A DNA stretch of 64,000 bases from Funiculus sociatus GB2-C1 (GCF_039962115.1 NZ_JAMPKJ010000016.1:35040-99039); one strand, 5' to 3'. Positions 1 to 9,336 are shown, counted from the first letter of the stretch. Translations and numbers: made by a program. The notes: generated from the letters alone by a model not told the origin.

Positions 1-208
1 GTTTACGATTGTTGGCTATTGGCTCTCCAATGTATTAGGGATTGTGATGATGCAGATGGGAGCGATGGATATGTTTGTAGCAAAAGAGCAGCAAAACCCA
101 AAACGGGATTTGTTGATTGGGCTGGGTGGCTCAACGCTTTACACTCTGGTAGTTGCAGCTCTTGCTTACTTTCATCTGCTGGAATTGCCTAGTTTCCTGA
201 CACCCTGA
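1..208 (+). CDS. C-terminal end of a multi-pass membrane protein (partial)
   Basis: The window opens inside an open frame (codons start at base 2) that ends with TGA at 206-208, giving 68 residues. It holds two hydrophobic stretches, one at the start (GYWLSNVLGIVMMQM) and one near the end (LGGSTLYTLVVAALAYF), separated by a charged loop (VAKEQQNPKRD). That pattern fits the last two membrane helices of an integral membrane protein. The family cannot be named from this fragment, and no motif of a known transporter is visible. Confidence 0.6.
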   Translation, partial: FTIVGYWLSNVLGIVMMQMGAMDMFVAKEQQNPKRDLLIGLGGSTLYTLVVAALAYFHLLELPSFLTP

Positions 209-596
209 TTTTGAATTTTCAAAAATTAATTTTGCTTAGCCACTTACAAAAATGCAAGGCAGCGATCGCTCAGCACATATAAGTAAATCTTATTGGTACT
301 ACAATTTATTCAAACCCTTGCAGTTGCTCCATTTCCTAAATTTACCTTCAAAATAAATACATGGAAAGCGATAAGTTTTCCTGAGCCTGATTTTGAAAAA
401 AGCACATAAGAATATGGGTTTAGTTGATTGTTTACTAATGACGCTGGTTTCAAGTGGGATTTGCATCACTTTGCCTTTCTTGGCGGCAAAGATAGGAGCG
501 AACAAAACCGCCTCAAGCATTCAGGTTGAGAGCTCGCCTCAAGGCGATAGCTTCGCTTCACCCACTCTGACAGCATAGACATAATTATCTTTTTGA
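209..596. other. Spacer without a convincing gene
   Basis: This AT-rich spacer holds one HIP1 site near 253. A short plus frame (393-578) has one hydrophobic stretch, but its last part is made of a common repeat-like segment (around 535-565) and it has no ribosome-binding site that I can see, so I do not call it a gene. Confidence 0.5.
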
Positions 597-641
597 CGCA
601 AAAAAACGCAAGGTAAAACTAATATCTCTGCGTACCTTTGC
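597..641 (-). terminator. Terminator of the GHL10/WG gene
   Basis: Read on the minus strand, GCAAAGGTA (641-633) pairs with TACCTTGC (615-608), with one bulged base, and a run of seven T follows. It lies just after the stop codon at 666, as expected for an intrinsic terminator. Confidence 0.55.
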
Positions 642-665
642 TTTTTAAATTTTTAGCCTCGATTT

Positions 666-2561
666 TTAAGAAATAACATTGCGCATATAACCCCACTTAC
701 CGCCGCTGAAAAATAGTTCGCCATTATTGCTGTCCACTTTCCATTCTCCACCAATATTAAACAGCGCCAGTCCTTGCGAAAAGGGCTTAGCTACATCAAA
801 TTCTGTGGGAATTACCAGTTTCCCATTTTTGTCAATATAGCCCCATTTCCCAGCAATCTTTACCGCCGCGAGTCCTTCAGAAAAGGATTCAGCCTCCTCA
901 AATTGCGGTGGTATTATCACCTGAGCAGTTTTATTAATATATTCCCATTTTCCAGCCATTTTTGCTGCCGCCAGCCCTTCGGAAAAAGACTTAGCATCAT
1001 CAAATTGCGGCGGTAATATAACCCTTCCGGTCATATCAATATAGCCGTATTTGCCGCCAACACTTATCAATGCTAACCCCTCAGAAAAGCTATCAGCGCT
1101 ATCAAATTGCAAAGGGATGACAGTATTCCAAAGTTTATTAATGTAGCCCCACTTGTTATTAATTTTGACTGCTGCCAGCCCTTGTGAAAAAGATTCAGCA
1201 TCATCAACTTGCAGCAGAATTAAAAGTTTCCCTGTATTGTCGATATAGCCATATTTGTTGCCAACTTTTACTAATCCTAGCCCTTCTTTTAAAGGTTCAG
1301 CGCGGTCAAACTGTAATCGGCTGACAAGTTTACCTGTTTTGTCAATATAACCCCACTTGTAGCCGATTTTTGCAGGCGCTAACCCGTTATTATAAGAATC
1401 AGCCCAATCAAATTGGGGCTGAGTTACGATTGTTCCTCTACTATCTATATAGCTGTATTTGCCGCTAGTTCTCCGCTCAGTAAAGCCAAGCTTTTTTAAG
1501 TCTGAGGGCTTAAATGGTGCAGGTTGAGCGTAGGGGCCTGAACGCAAGGCTTTAGCTAAAGCGTCGTTGTCTTCTCGCAGACCTTCGTAGAAGAACAACA
1601 CCTCGCCTGGAATACCACGAGAACGATTGTAAGCGATCGCTTGTAAAAGGTAGTCGGGACTGATGCGATACGACCCCACCTTTAACAGGATACCAGGCAT
1701 CAAAAAAGGCAGTTGCCAAGTTGTAAATTGCTGGGTGACGATACTATCAATCAGCTGTTTGTAGCTCAAGAAGTCGCGGCGATAAAGTTGCGGGTGCAGC
1801 ATATCGATCAGCCCCCGGTCAAGCCAAGCTATGGCATCTTGCAGATATTCTTGAAGCGCCCAACCGGGGAGACTGGGTGCCATCGAAATTATCAAGCCTG
1901 GTTTAACATTAATGAGTTCCTGATACAGACGAGTTAAGAAATCAGTGAGAATATCTGCACGCCACTGAAGCCACTGCGGATCTCTGGAGTTTTGCGGCGG
2001 GTTTTGATTAAATTGCCGAAAGTAGCGATCGCTTGTTCCCCGGTCATAACCACCTTCGCTAGGAAGCGCCGGAAGTCGGTCATCGCCTTGGATACCATCA
2101 ATATCATAATTTTTAGCAACTTCTAGTAACAGGTTCAGCAGGAAATCTTGCACCTCAGAATCGAACGCATTCATCCACTCAAAACTGTTCTTTTTCAGAA
2201 TATTGCCGTTGAAGTCGCGGCCAGCCCAATGAGGTTTTTTTGCGAGGATGTGTCCACCATTTTGATTGTAAGAAGAGGCGAATCCATATTCAAACCAAGG
2301 GATAACCCCCATTCCTACCCGACGTGCTTCGATAATAATTTCGGCTAAGGGGTCGCGTCCAACAAATCGCGAGTCGATTTCTACACCAAAATTTTCCCGC
2401 ATAACTTTACTGGGATAGAAAGTATAAGCATTGTTCCAAACAACAGGAAATACGACATTAAATCCCGTTTGCGCGAGAAAATCCATCGCCTCGGCAATGT
2501 TTTGCCGGGAATTCAAAACTTTGCTATCTGTGCTAGTAATCCAAACGCCACGAGTTTCCAT
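666..2561 (-). CDS. GHL10-type glycoside hydrolase with C-terminal WG repeats
   Basis: A 631-residue protein. Residues 1 to about 330 match the GHL10 (DUF187) family of TIM-barrel glycoside hydrolase-like proteins, with the opening METRGVWIT, the segment GFNVVFPVVWNN, and the loop DIDGIQGDDRLP that carries acidic residues typical of the active site. From about residue 360 to the end there are about eight WG repeats (pattern KWGYIDKTGK...FDxAxxFSxGLA). No signal peptide is present at the N-terminus. The start ATG overlaps the stop codon of the SLH gene before it (TAATG), so the two are probably translationally coupled. Together they look like one cell-surface polysaccharide enzyme split in two: anchor part and catalytic part. 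The substrate is unknown. Confidence 0.8.
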   Translation of the reverse strand: METRGVWITSTDSKVLNSRQNIAEAMDFLAQTGFNVVFPVVWNNAYTFYPSKVMRENFGVEIDSRFVGRDPLAEIIIEARRVGMGVIPWFEYGFASSYNQNGGHILAKKPHWAGRDFNGNILKKNSFEWMNAFDSEVQDFLLNLLLEVAKNYDIDGIQGDDRLPALPSEGGYDRGTSDRYFRQFNQNPPQNSRDPQWLQWRADILTDFLTRLYQELINVKPGLIISMAPSLPGWALQEYLQDAIAWLDRGLIDMLHPQLYRRDFLSYKQLIDSIVTQQFTTWQLPFLMPGILLKVGSYRISPDYLLQAIAYNRSRGIPGEVLFFYEGLREDNDALAKALRSGPYAQPAPFKPSDLKKLGFTERRTSGKYSYIDSRGTIVTQPQFDWADSYNNGLAPAKIGYKWGYIDKTGKLVSRLQFDRAEPLKEGLGLVKVGNKYGYIDNTGKLLILLQVDDAESFSQGLAAVKINNKWGYINKLWNTVIPLQFDSADSFSEGLALISVGGKYGYIDMTGRVILPPQFDDAKSFSEGLAAAKMAGKWEYINKTAQVIIPPQFEEAESFSEGLAAVKIAGKWGYIDKNGKLVIPTEFDVAKPFSQGLALFNIGGEWKVDSNNGELFFSGGKWGYMRNVIS

Positions 2562-3340
2562 TACTCTCTCTTTGCCTTATATTGCCTGACCAGTGCCACT
2601 CCATCCGAGAAAGCATCAGCCTCATCAAATTGTGGCGCGATTACGAGTTTACCTGTTTTGTCAATATAGCCCCATTTTTCCCCGATTTTGACTCTTGCCA
2701 TCCCTTCGGAAAAGGCATCAGCTTCTTCAAATTGCGCCCCAATGACAATAAATTCCATTCCCGGAATGTACTGCAACGGCACTCCAGAGATTTTTAAAGC
2801 ACGACAAATCAATGCTGCTACCTCGCCTCTGGTGGCGTTTTGATTGGGGTTGAAGCGCCTAACATTAGGATAATTAACCACAAGATATCTTTCGGTTGCG
2901 GATGCGATCGCATTTATCGCATAACTAGGAATTTCTAAACCATCATCAAAATACTTTTTTATTGTTTCACTGGGTGTTTTCGTAGGGCTATACTTTAATC
3001 CCGACACCATAGCAACAAAAGTTTGCACTCGCGGAATTTGTTGGTTTGGTTTAAAAGTTCGATCCGGATAACCAGACAAAAAACCCGCCCGATATACAGC
3101 TTGAATCGCTTGATTTGCCCAATGATTTGATGGCACATCAACAAAGGTAATAGCATTACGTATTGGTGCGGCGTTGGGAAATGCTTTCCGCAGCAGTGCC
3201 GCAAATTCCGCTCTCGTCACTGGTGCATTAGGGCGAAAACTTCCATCCGGGTACCCACTAATTAAATTGCGCTGGGAGAGCTGCTTAATACAATCTTGCG
3301 CCCAATGATTTTGAATATCAGAAAATATTGGATTATTCAA
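2561..3340 (-). CDS. S-layer homology (SLH) domain protein with WG repeats
   Basis: Three SLH units are visible: FSDIQNHWAQ...ISGYPDGSFRPN, FVDVPSNHWANQ...LSGYPDRTFKPN, and a weaker third ending FNPNQNATRGEVAALI. One and a half WG repeats follow (EKWGYIDKTGKLVIAPQFDEADAFS) before the frame ends abruptly in VRQYKAKRE. SLH domains bind cell-wall polymers, so this is the likely anchor for the downstream hydrolase, whose ATG overlaps this stop. I prefer a TTG start at 3340, which has GGGAG about nine bases upstream; the frame can be extended to an ATG at 3433, but that extra stretch is encoded by REP-like repeat DNA. No signal peptide is obvious from either start, which is odd for an SLH protein. 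Confidence 0.7.
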   Translation of the reverse strand: MNNPIFSDIQNHWAQDCIKQLSQRNLISGYPDGSFRPNAPVTRAEFAALLRKAFPNAAPIRNAITFVDVPSNHWANQAIQAVYRAGFLSGYPDRTFKPNQQIPRVQTFVAMVSGLKYSPTKTPSETIKKYFDDGLEIPSYAINAIASATERYLVVNYPNVRRFNPNQNATRGEVAALICRALKISGVPLQYIPGMEFIVIGAQFEEADAFSEGMARVKIGEKWGYIDKTGKLVIAPQFDEADAFSDGVALVRQYKAKRE

Positions 3341-3370
3341 CTTTAATAACTCCCAATTTTTTACATATAT

Positions 3371-3396
3371 CCTCGTTCCCAGTATCAACCTGGAAA
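3371..3396. repeat. REP-like palindrome, degenerate copy
   Basis: CCTCGTTCCCAG... ...CTGGAAAC is an imperfect member of a palindrome family (core CTCGTTCCCAGGCT / AGCCTGGGAACGAG) found at seven places in the window. It lies inside the upstream extension of the SLH frame. Confidence 0.6.
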
Positions 3397-3436
3397 CCCA
3401 TCTTAATTGAGGGTGAGGCTCAGTAATAAACATTCA

Positions 3437-3456
3437 CAGGCTCAGCCTGGGAACCA
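3437..3456. repeat. REP-like palindrome, half copy
   Basis: AGGCTCAGCCTGGGAACC matches the right half and loop of the same palindrome family. It lies just upstream of the SLH gene. Confidence 0.55.
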
Positions 3457-3533
3457 GAAAAAGCCTGCTCTTCTGAGGCTTCGCTGGTTCGCCTTGGAGT
3501 TTACTCTTTCTGTTTGGTGTATTTTTTCTCTAA

Positions 3534-4724
3534 TTAAGCATCAAAATCCTCTTGATCGACTATTTTGATTTTACTGACGGCGGTAGTTGCTTTGTCCCGC
3601 GCTTCTTGAACATTTCTCCCTTTTGCCAAAGTTACGCCCATTCTGCGCCCCGGACGTGAATTAGGCTTGCCAAATAACCTCACGTCTACATCTGGTTCTG
3701 ATAAAGCATCTTGCACTCCCACAAAAGCTATGGAATTAGAATTTCTCTTTGCCAATATTACTGCACTTGCTGAAGCTCCTAGCTGTTCAATTTTTGGAAT
3801 TGGCAAGTCTAAAACAGCTCTCAAATGTAGTTCAAATTCATTTATGTTCTGCGAAATTAATGTCACCATTCCAGTATCGTGAGGACGGGGAGAAAGCTCA
3901 GAAAAAATTACTGAATCTTTGGTGATAAAGAACTCAACCCCGAAGATACCTGCGCCTCCCAAAGCATCAGTAATTTTTTGCGCGATCGCTTGCGCTTCCT
4001 GAAGCAATTCTTCAGAAAGAACTGCTGGTTGCCACGACTCTCGATAATCTCCCCTTTCTTGGAGATGCCCAATGGGAGGACAAAAAATTGTCGGCGCATT
4101 CCACTGTTTAATTGTTAGCAAGGTAATTTCTAACTCAAACGGAATAAACTCCTCGACAATAAGTTTTTGACTGTCCCCTCTGGAACCTTCAATTGCATAT
4201 TTCCACGCCGTCTGAATCTTCTCTGGAGACTCAACAACCGACTGACCTTTTCCAGATGATGACATAACAGGTTTCACTACATTAGGAAACCCAATTTTTC
4301 CCGAAACCTCAATCAGTTCTTCCAGGGTTGTTGCATAACCATATTTAGCCGTTCTGATTCCCAACTTTTGATGCGCGAGTTCCCTGATTCTGTCTCGATT
4401 CATCGTGTAATGGGTAGCAGTTGCAGTGGGAATAACTATCATACCTCGCTGCTCAAATTCAATCAGTTTTTCGGTTCTGATGGCTTCAATTTCAGGAATA
4501 ATAAAATTAGGTTTGTGTTTCTGCACGATGCTTTCCAGTTGGTCTGGACTCAGCATGGAAATAACTTCTGACTCATCAGCTACTTGCATGGCTGGAGCAT
4601 TATGATATCGATCCACGGCAATCACATAGTTACCCAGACGTTGAGCAGCAATGGTAAATTCTTTACCAAGTTCTCCTGAACCAAGCAGCATTAGTTTTTG
4701 AGGAAGTTTCAGAGATTTTTTCAT
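3534..4724 (-). CDS. purT: Formate-dependent phosphoribosylglycinamide formyltransferase (GAR transformylase 2)
   Basis: A 396-residue ATP-grasp enzyme of normal length for PurT, which makes formyl-GAR from GAR, formate and ATP in the third step of purine synthesis. The N-terminal LLGSGELGKE, the segment VDRYHNAPAMQVAD, PEIEAI, KPVMSSSGKGQ (ATP-binding loop), GDYRESWQP, and SPRPHDTGMVTL are all close to the E. coli enzyme. It is a single gene, divergent from the histidine kinase with a 260-base spacer. The start ATG at 4724 places LMLLGSGELGKE at the usual distance from the N-terminus. The enzyme allows purine synthesis without formyl-tetrahydrofolate at this step. Confidence 0.93.
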   Translation of the reverse strand: MKKSLKLPQKLMLLGSGELGKEFTIAAQRLGNYVIAVDRYHNAPAMQVADESEVISMLSPDQLESIVQKHKPNFIIPEIEAIRTEKLIEFEQRGMIVIPTATATHYTMNRDRIRELAHQKLGIRTAKYGYATTLEELIEVSGKIGFPNVVKPVMSSSGKGQSVVESPEKIQTAWKYAIEGSRGDSQKLIVEEFIPFELEITLLTIKQWNAPTIFCPPIGHLQERGDYRESWQPAVLSEELLQEAQAIAQKITDALGGAGIFGVEFFITKDSVIFSELSPRPHDTGMVTLISQNINEFELHLRAVLDLPIPKIEQLGASASAVILAKRNSNSIAFVGVQDALSEPDVDVRLFGKPNSRPGRRMGVTLAKGRNVQEARDKATTAVSKIKIVDQEDFDA

Positions 4725-4984
4725 TGATTACTTTATTTTGCTTCGTCAACTCATTGTAAAACTAAATAGAGCAATTTTTATCTTCTACGGTTGCTTTTAA
4801 AACTAAAAATTATAAAGTGAGTGTAGGTTGAGTTGCCTTAACTGCGCCAGGAGTAGTTCGTTAATTTTCACAAATCAAATTGCTACTATTTTATGATTAA
4901 TTTATAGTAATACCAGGCTTTTCTCATAATTTATGGCTAAGCTAGTAATCAGTAGAGGTGGAGTGGCAATAAATATTTTAATAA
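4725..4984. promoter_or_regulatory. Divergent promoter region between purT and the histidine kinase
   Basis: A gene-free, AT-rich spacer of 260 bases between two divergent starts, so it must carry promoters for both. No binding motif can be named with confidence. Confidence 0.4.
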
Positions 4985-6436
4985 ATGAGTTTGATAAATG
5001 CCTATCAAAAGGGAATTAGCTACATAAGGGAACGCATTGATCCGTTTTCACTTCGGTTTCGTCTCACAGTAGGTATCTCGGCTGTTTCAATTTTTGGAGT
5101 CAGTAGCGTTGCTGTTTGGACGACTTGGAAAATGCAGCAGATTCTTATCAATGCTCCCAAACAGAATATTCAGCATATTGCCAAACACTTTGAGCGAGAT
5201 GTTGAATTGTACAGTGAAATGATGTCTGTACAAACTGGGATGCAAAAAGCAATTGATAACCGCACAACTTCCAATTTACTGATATGGGTGAGCAATCCGA
5301 ATGGTAGAATTGTTGCTCAGTCTCAATCTTTATTTACTCCACATTGGCAGGCAAACAGCACTTCTGAGGTACTACTGTCCCTTTCAAGGATGCCGATTAA
5401 ACCCCAAATTTATAAAATAAACAAACACTACTTTGTAATTTTTGGTAAGCCTTTGATTGTGAAAAGCGCCATAGTTGGCAACTTTTACGTAGTACAGGAC
5501 ATTACTAGCGAACAAACTATGTTTATTGCAGTGGTTCGCAGCATGAGGATTTCTTATATTTTAGCAGTTCTTATAGTGACGGTGGCAATTGCTATTTATG
5601 TGAAGCGATCGCTTGAACCCTTGCGACAAATGAGCCAAATGACTAAAGTAATTTCGGTTGAAGATTTAGGGGAAGCAAAATTGCATCTTGTTAATGCTCC
5701 TAGCGAAGTTAAGGAATTAGCCGATACCTTTAATATGATGTTATATCGAATATCAGAATCGTGGGAGCAGCAGCGTCAATTTGTTAGCAATGTTTCTCAT
5801 GAGTTGCGGACACCTTTAACTATTGTTCATGGCTATTTACAAAGTACGCTACGACGAAGTAATAACTTAACAGAAGCACAACAAGAAGCTCTTTCCATTG
5901 CAGCTTCTGAAACAGATAGCACTATCCGTTTATTACAAGATTTACTCGATTTGGCGCGGGCGGATAGCGGTTATATACATTTCCATGTAGAAAATATGGT
6001 GCTAAATGATTTGGTTGCAGAGGTGGTGGTAATGGCGCAACAATTTAGCAGTAGAGCGATCGCTATCTCTACAACCTCATACCCTATCAAGGTAAAAGCC
6101 GATCGCAACCGTCTCAAACAAGTGCTGATCAACCTGATTGATAATGCTTTGAAATACTCGGAAATCGATGAATCTATAAGTATAAAATTAGACAAAACAA
6201 GCGACAATGTAACTATCCAAGTTTGTGACAAGGGTTGTGGGATTCCCCTACAACAACAAACCCGCATCTTTGAGCGGTTTTATCGCGTGGATGAAGCTAG
6301 AGCGCGTTCTACTGGCGGCGCAGGGTTGGGTTTATCCATCGTTAAAACTCTCGTTGAGGGAATGGATGGAAGTGTTACGGTACTATCCAAACTAGGTGAA
6401 GGTAGTGTTTTTACAGTCACTTTACCCACACCATAA
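4985..6436 (+). CDS. Membrane sensor histidine kinase (HAMP-HisKA-HATPase)
   Basis: A 483-residue sensor kinase. A first membrane helix (about residues 25-50) and a second (about 188-207, ISYILAVLIVTVAIAIYV) enclose an extracytoplasmic sensing domain of about 135 residues. HAMP follows, then the dimerisation and phosphoacceptor helix SNVSHELRTPLT with His272, then the ATPase domain with N box (LINLIDNALKYS), G1 (CDKGCGIP) and G2 (GGAGLGLSIV). All catalytic motifs are intact. The response regulator gene starts 58 bases downstream, so they form an operon and a cognate pair. The signal is unknown; the sensor domain shows no named motif. Confidence 0.9.
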   Translation: MSLINAYQKGISYIRERIDPFSLRFRLTVGISAVSIFGVSSVAVWTTWKMQQILINAPKQNIQHIAKHFERDVELYSEMMSVQTGMQKAIDNRTTSNLLIWVSNPNGRIVAQSQSLFTPHWQANSTSEVLLSLSRMPIKPQIYKINKHYFVIFGKPLIVKSAIVGNFYVVQDITSEQTMFIAVVRSMRISYILAVLIVTVAIAIYVKRSLEPLRQMSQMTKVISVEDLGEAKLHLVNAPSEVKELADTFNMMLYRISESWEQQRQFVSNVSHELRTPLTIVHGYLQSTLRRSNNLTEAQQEALSIAASETDSTIRLLQDLLDLARADSGYIHFHVENMVLNDLVAEVVVMAQQFSSRAIAISTTSYPIKVKADRNRLKQVLINLIDNALKYSEIDESISIKLDKTSDNVTIQVCDKGCGIPLQQQTRIFERFYRVDEARARSTGGAGLGLSIVKTLVEGMDGSVTVLSKLGEGSVFTVTLPTP

Positions 6437-6494
6437 TTAAAACCTTACTTCCAATTTCTCTTTCTTTTTCTTTTACCTTTGGGGTTCATTAACT

Positions 6495-7169
6495 ATGACA
6501 GCACATATCTTGCTAGTAGAAGATGAAGTCAAACTGGCTCGATTTATAGAGTTAGAACTGGGTTATGAAGGATATCAAGTCAGCGTAGCTAACGACGGTT
6601 TATCAGGAATCACAGCAGCGCGAGAATCTAATCCCGATTTACTTATTTTAGATTGGATGCTTCCTGGTTTATCGGGATTAGAAATTTGTCGCCGCTTGCG
6701 AACAACTGGGAATAAAGTCCCGATTATTTTATTAACAGCAAAAGATGAAGTAAGCGATCGCGTAGCTGGTTTAGATGCGGGAGCTGATGACTATGTAGTT
6801 AAACCCTTTAGTATCGAAGAATTGTTAGCCAGAGTCCGTGCTCACTTGCGGAGAACGCAAGAAGAAAATCCGGATATTTTGCAATTTGAAGATTTAAGTT
6901 TAAATCGTACCACGCGAGAAGTTTTCCGAGGCGATCGCGCTATTGAATTAACAGCAAAAGAATTCGATTTACTGCAACACTTACTCGCTCATCCCCGACA
7001 AGTGATTACACGCGATCGCATTCTCGAACAAGTTTGGGGCTACGACTTTATGGGCGATTCCAACATCATCGAAGTTTATATTCGCTACCTGCGCCTGAAA
7101 CTCGAAGAAAACAACGAAAAGCGCCTAGTTCAAACCGTGCGCGGCGTTGGTTATGTGCTGCGAAATTAA
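6495..7169 (+). CDS. OmpR/PhoB-family response regulator
   Basis: 224 residues: receiver domain with acidic pocket (VEDE), phosphoacceptor Asp53 in LLILDWMLPG, conserved Thr in LLTAKD and Lys in VVKPFS; then a winged-helix DNA-binding domain (FEDLSLNRTTREV... ELTAKEFDLLQHLL ... VWGYDF ... VEDxxx-type end TVRGVGYVLRN). It is the partner of the histidine kinase directly upstream. Length and motifs are fully typical. Several HIP1 sites lie within the gene. Target genes cannot be inferred, although autoregulation of the operon is common for this family. Confidence 0.93.
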   Translation: MTAHILLVEDEVKLARFIELELGYEGYQVSVANDGLSGITAARESNPDLLILDWMLPGLSGLEICRRLRTTGNKVPIILLTAKDEVSDRVAGLDAGADDYVVKPFSIEELLARVRAHLRRTQEENPDILQFEDLSLNRTTREVFRGDRAIELTAKEFDLLQHLLAHPRQVITRDRILEQVWGYDFMGDSNIIEVYIRYLRLKLEENNEKRLVQTVRGVGYVLRN

Positions 7170-7279
7170 TTTTTTGAGTAGCGCAGCCTGGAATGAAGGA
7201 GCGATCGCTACTTTTTCTCACTCAGCTTATCCTTTACTAATGCTCAACTAACCCAAGCAAAAGAGGATTAGGTTACTGT

Positions 7280-7307
7280 CGTTCCCAGGCTGGAGCCTGG
7301 GAACAAG
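7280..7307. repeat. REP-like palindrome
   Basis: CGTTCCCAGGCT-GG-AGCCTGGGAAC is a near-perfect palindrome of the dispersed family. It lies in the convergent spacer after the response regulator and could act as a bidirectional terminator, though no long T run follows. Confidence 0.7.
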
Positions 7308-7333
7308 AACAGGAGGAACGAGAAGAGCGTGGC

Positions 7334-8050
7334 TTAAAGTGGAGAACTCTGCACCAAAGTAGTCTGTAACGCTCCTTGTTCATTTGGTTGCATCATATTC
7401 ATAATAATCGCCACGGTGCGTCCATCGGGAGCTAGACGCACTTCCCTAAGCGTATATTTCATAGCATTTTCGCGGTAATTGTTCAGCGTACTAAGAGTAC
7501 GTTTGCGATAATTAGCAGTCACCTCAAGACGCAAAGCAGCACGATCCACTTCAGCATTACCTCCATATGCCACTGAAGGGATATACTTTTGCTGCATCAA
7601 AACCTCTAATTTCTCTTTCTTATCATTCAAAATGAAAGTATAAGTTTCGCTCCCATCGGCGTTAGTTTTGCGAGAAAGGACTGGCAATTTTCTTCCAGGT
7701 GCGGGACGATTTAGCTTCAAATTGTAGCGAATAATCGATGTTTTCTTAAGTAATTGATTTTCCGCCGATTTAGTAGTTAAACTTGGGGCTGTTTCCCTAG
7801 CTTCGTCAGTATATTCAGTTTCTAAACAGCCATTCTCAATGCAGGTGTTTCTCGGCAAATTTATAATTTGTAGTTTGGCTTTAGGAACGTCTGTCGCCGC
7901 GTTTCGATAACTTTCGAGATATATATAGTAACGGCTATCCGTCGAAAAACCAGACAGTTGATGACTTGTTTTGTAGACATCTGCTAATACTTGAGAGGAA
8001 ATGAGTGCGGCGCTAGCTGCCATTAGGGAAATTACGGAAAAACGTCTCAT
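7334..8050 (-). CDS. Secreted protein resembling DUF2259
   Basis: A 238-residue protein with an N-terminal signal peptide (MRRFSVISLMAASAALISSQVLA). The mature part starts with a segment GFSTDSRYYIYLESY and ends with LAPDGRTVAIIMNMM, the two features I associate with the DUF2259 family of predicted secreted proteins. Two cysteines in CIENGC may form a disulphide. No catalytic motif is visible. It stands alone between the kinase operon and a decayed gene. The family assignment is from memory of its pattern and is moderate. Confidence 0.6.
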   Translation of the reverse strand: MRRFSVISLMAASAALISSQVLADVYKTSHQLSGFSTDSRYYIYLESYRNAATDVPKAKLQIINLPRNTCIENGCLETEYTDEARETAPSLTTKSAENQLLKKTSIIRYNLKLNRPAPGRKLPVLSRKTNADGSETYTFILNDKKEKLEVLMQQKYIPSVAYGGNAEVDRAALRLEVTANYRKRTLSTLNNYRENAMKYTLREVRLAPDGRTVAIIMNMMQPNEQGALQTTLVQSSPL

Positions 8051-8095
8051 ATTAATTTTGAATGTTCACTAATTCAATTTTATATCGCGGACAGC

Positions 8096-8507
8096 TTAAC
8101 GCATCAGAGGACTGCGGCGGTGATCAACTAAATACCGCTTCTGTGCCATGTGTTCAAAGATATTCGTTGCCATCGACTGAACTTGGACTCGCCTGCTACG
8201 CTCCACTTGTAACACATTTGCTACAAGAACGACGTAAGCGATGGCTTCGCCTCGGACGGAGTTTTACGCATTCCGAACTTCTGTGACAATAATCTTTGTT
8301 TCTATGTCAATGTAGCTTGTATTTTTAAATATTTGCTTTCAGGAATAGGGAATCTCCTTCCAGCCGCACAAGACTCTCCGTCCAGGGTGAATGCCAAGAC
8401 TACCAGTTCCCTGCGACTAGACAGCACTCATAGCTTCGATATCTTTTCTCTCGAAGACTTGATAGAAAGCTTGATTCGCCGTTAAATCAACCCTTTTGGG
8501 TTAACAT
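8096..8507 (-). pseudogene. Decayed NTF2-like (SnoaL-type) protein gene
   Basis: The minus strand carries a clear protein of about 137 codons in one frame, broken by three stops: TAG at 8417-8419, TGA at 8339-8341 and TAA at 8264-8266. Readable parts are ANQAFYQVFERKDIEAMSAV, SQGTGSLGIHPGRRVL, KQIFKNTSYIDIETKI, GEAIAYVVLVANVLQVE and VQSMATNIFEHMAQKRYLV, which fit the cyanobacterial 'nuclear transport factor 2 family' small proteins. The first two stops stand where such proteins have Trp. An ATG at 8505-8507 with a good ribosome-binding site (GAGGGAGATAGA) is out of frame by one base; removing one G from the GGG near 8491-8493 restores the frame. So one frameshift and three nonsense changes inactivate it, yet the rest is well conserved, meaning decay is recent. 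Confidence 0.8.
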
Positions 8508-9336
8508 TCTATCTCCCTCTGACCAAACGAACGCAGAGAAGGCGATCGCATATATGCCTCTTCTATCTGGGGCATTGATAGGAAAGCTGTTATGAACCCC
8601 AAGGTAGCTAGAAACGTTGCTGTCGCTACCTTATAGCTCATTAAATCAAAACCCCTCTGCACTATCGTTAATTCTGCTACACAAGCCGTTTATGACACTT
8701 TCCCTAGCGTTACCCCCAGAAGGCGATCGCATCTTTGTGAGGATATGCAATTACTAATAGATTTATCTGTAAATGCGAAACGCTTACTGCCAATTTTTTT
8801 AAAGCATTATCACGTAATTAAAAAACTAAGGAATTAGTAGATATAATAAGGGTTTTAAGGGATAAATTTAGCCAAATTATCAGAAATAGGTGTAAACATC
8901 ACGATAATATGAATTTATTATGTCAAAGCAAATTTAAAGTATTAATAGCTAGTAGAAATGAGCAATAAAGCTGTAATTTAACTAGCCCATAAAATCCCGT
9001 AATTACCTGAATATAACGGTGACGACTCTTCGCGGAACTTGTTGCCAGCTACTTGGAATATTTTTATCCGAAGTATCAGGTGCTAAACACCTATTCTTGG
9101 TGAAGATAATTGTTTATTGTCTTCTTTCTGTAGTAAAAATTTTTATGTCTTTTTTCTGATGAGCGGTAGCTAATGAGTTTTTCCTGAGAGAAACATTAAT
9201 TCTCACTGAAAATATCTATAAATCTCATAAGTAAAATATCACTCTAAAATAATCTATACCCCAATCTATTGAGCAACAATTTATTTAACCCGGAAACATC
9301 GACTCAGCCATCGTAATTTTGCCTGAAGGATTAAAA
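8508..9336. other. Long AT-rich spacer, no gene seen
   Basis: No coding frame with recognisable content was found on either strand. It holds a short stem (AAGGTAGC near 8601 pairing with GCTACCTT near 8626), HIP1 sites near 8543 and 8724, and a very AT-rich stretch from about 8760 to 9300 that may carry the promoter and leader of the DM13 gene. Confidence 0.5.

Noticed and set aside
393..578. Plus-strand frame of 61 codons with a hydrophobic stretch
   Set aside because: No ribosome-binding site, C-terminal part is made of a common GGCGATAGCTTCGCTTCACCC-type repeat, and no family is recognised.
7170..7333. Possible terminator of the response regulator gene
   Set aside because: Only the REP palindrome is present and no T run follows, so I list it as a repeat.
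8062..8286. Plus-strand frame of 74 codons
   Set aside because: It lies antisense to the recognisable NTF2-like pseudogene and has no protein-like content of its own.
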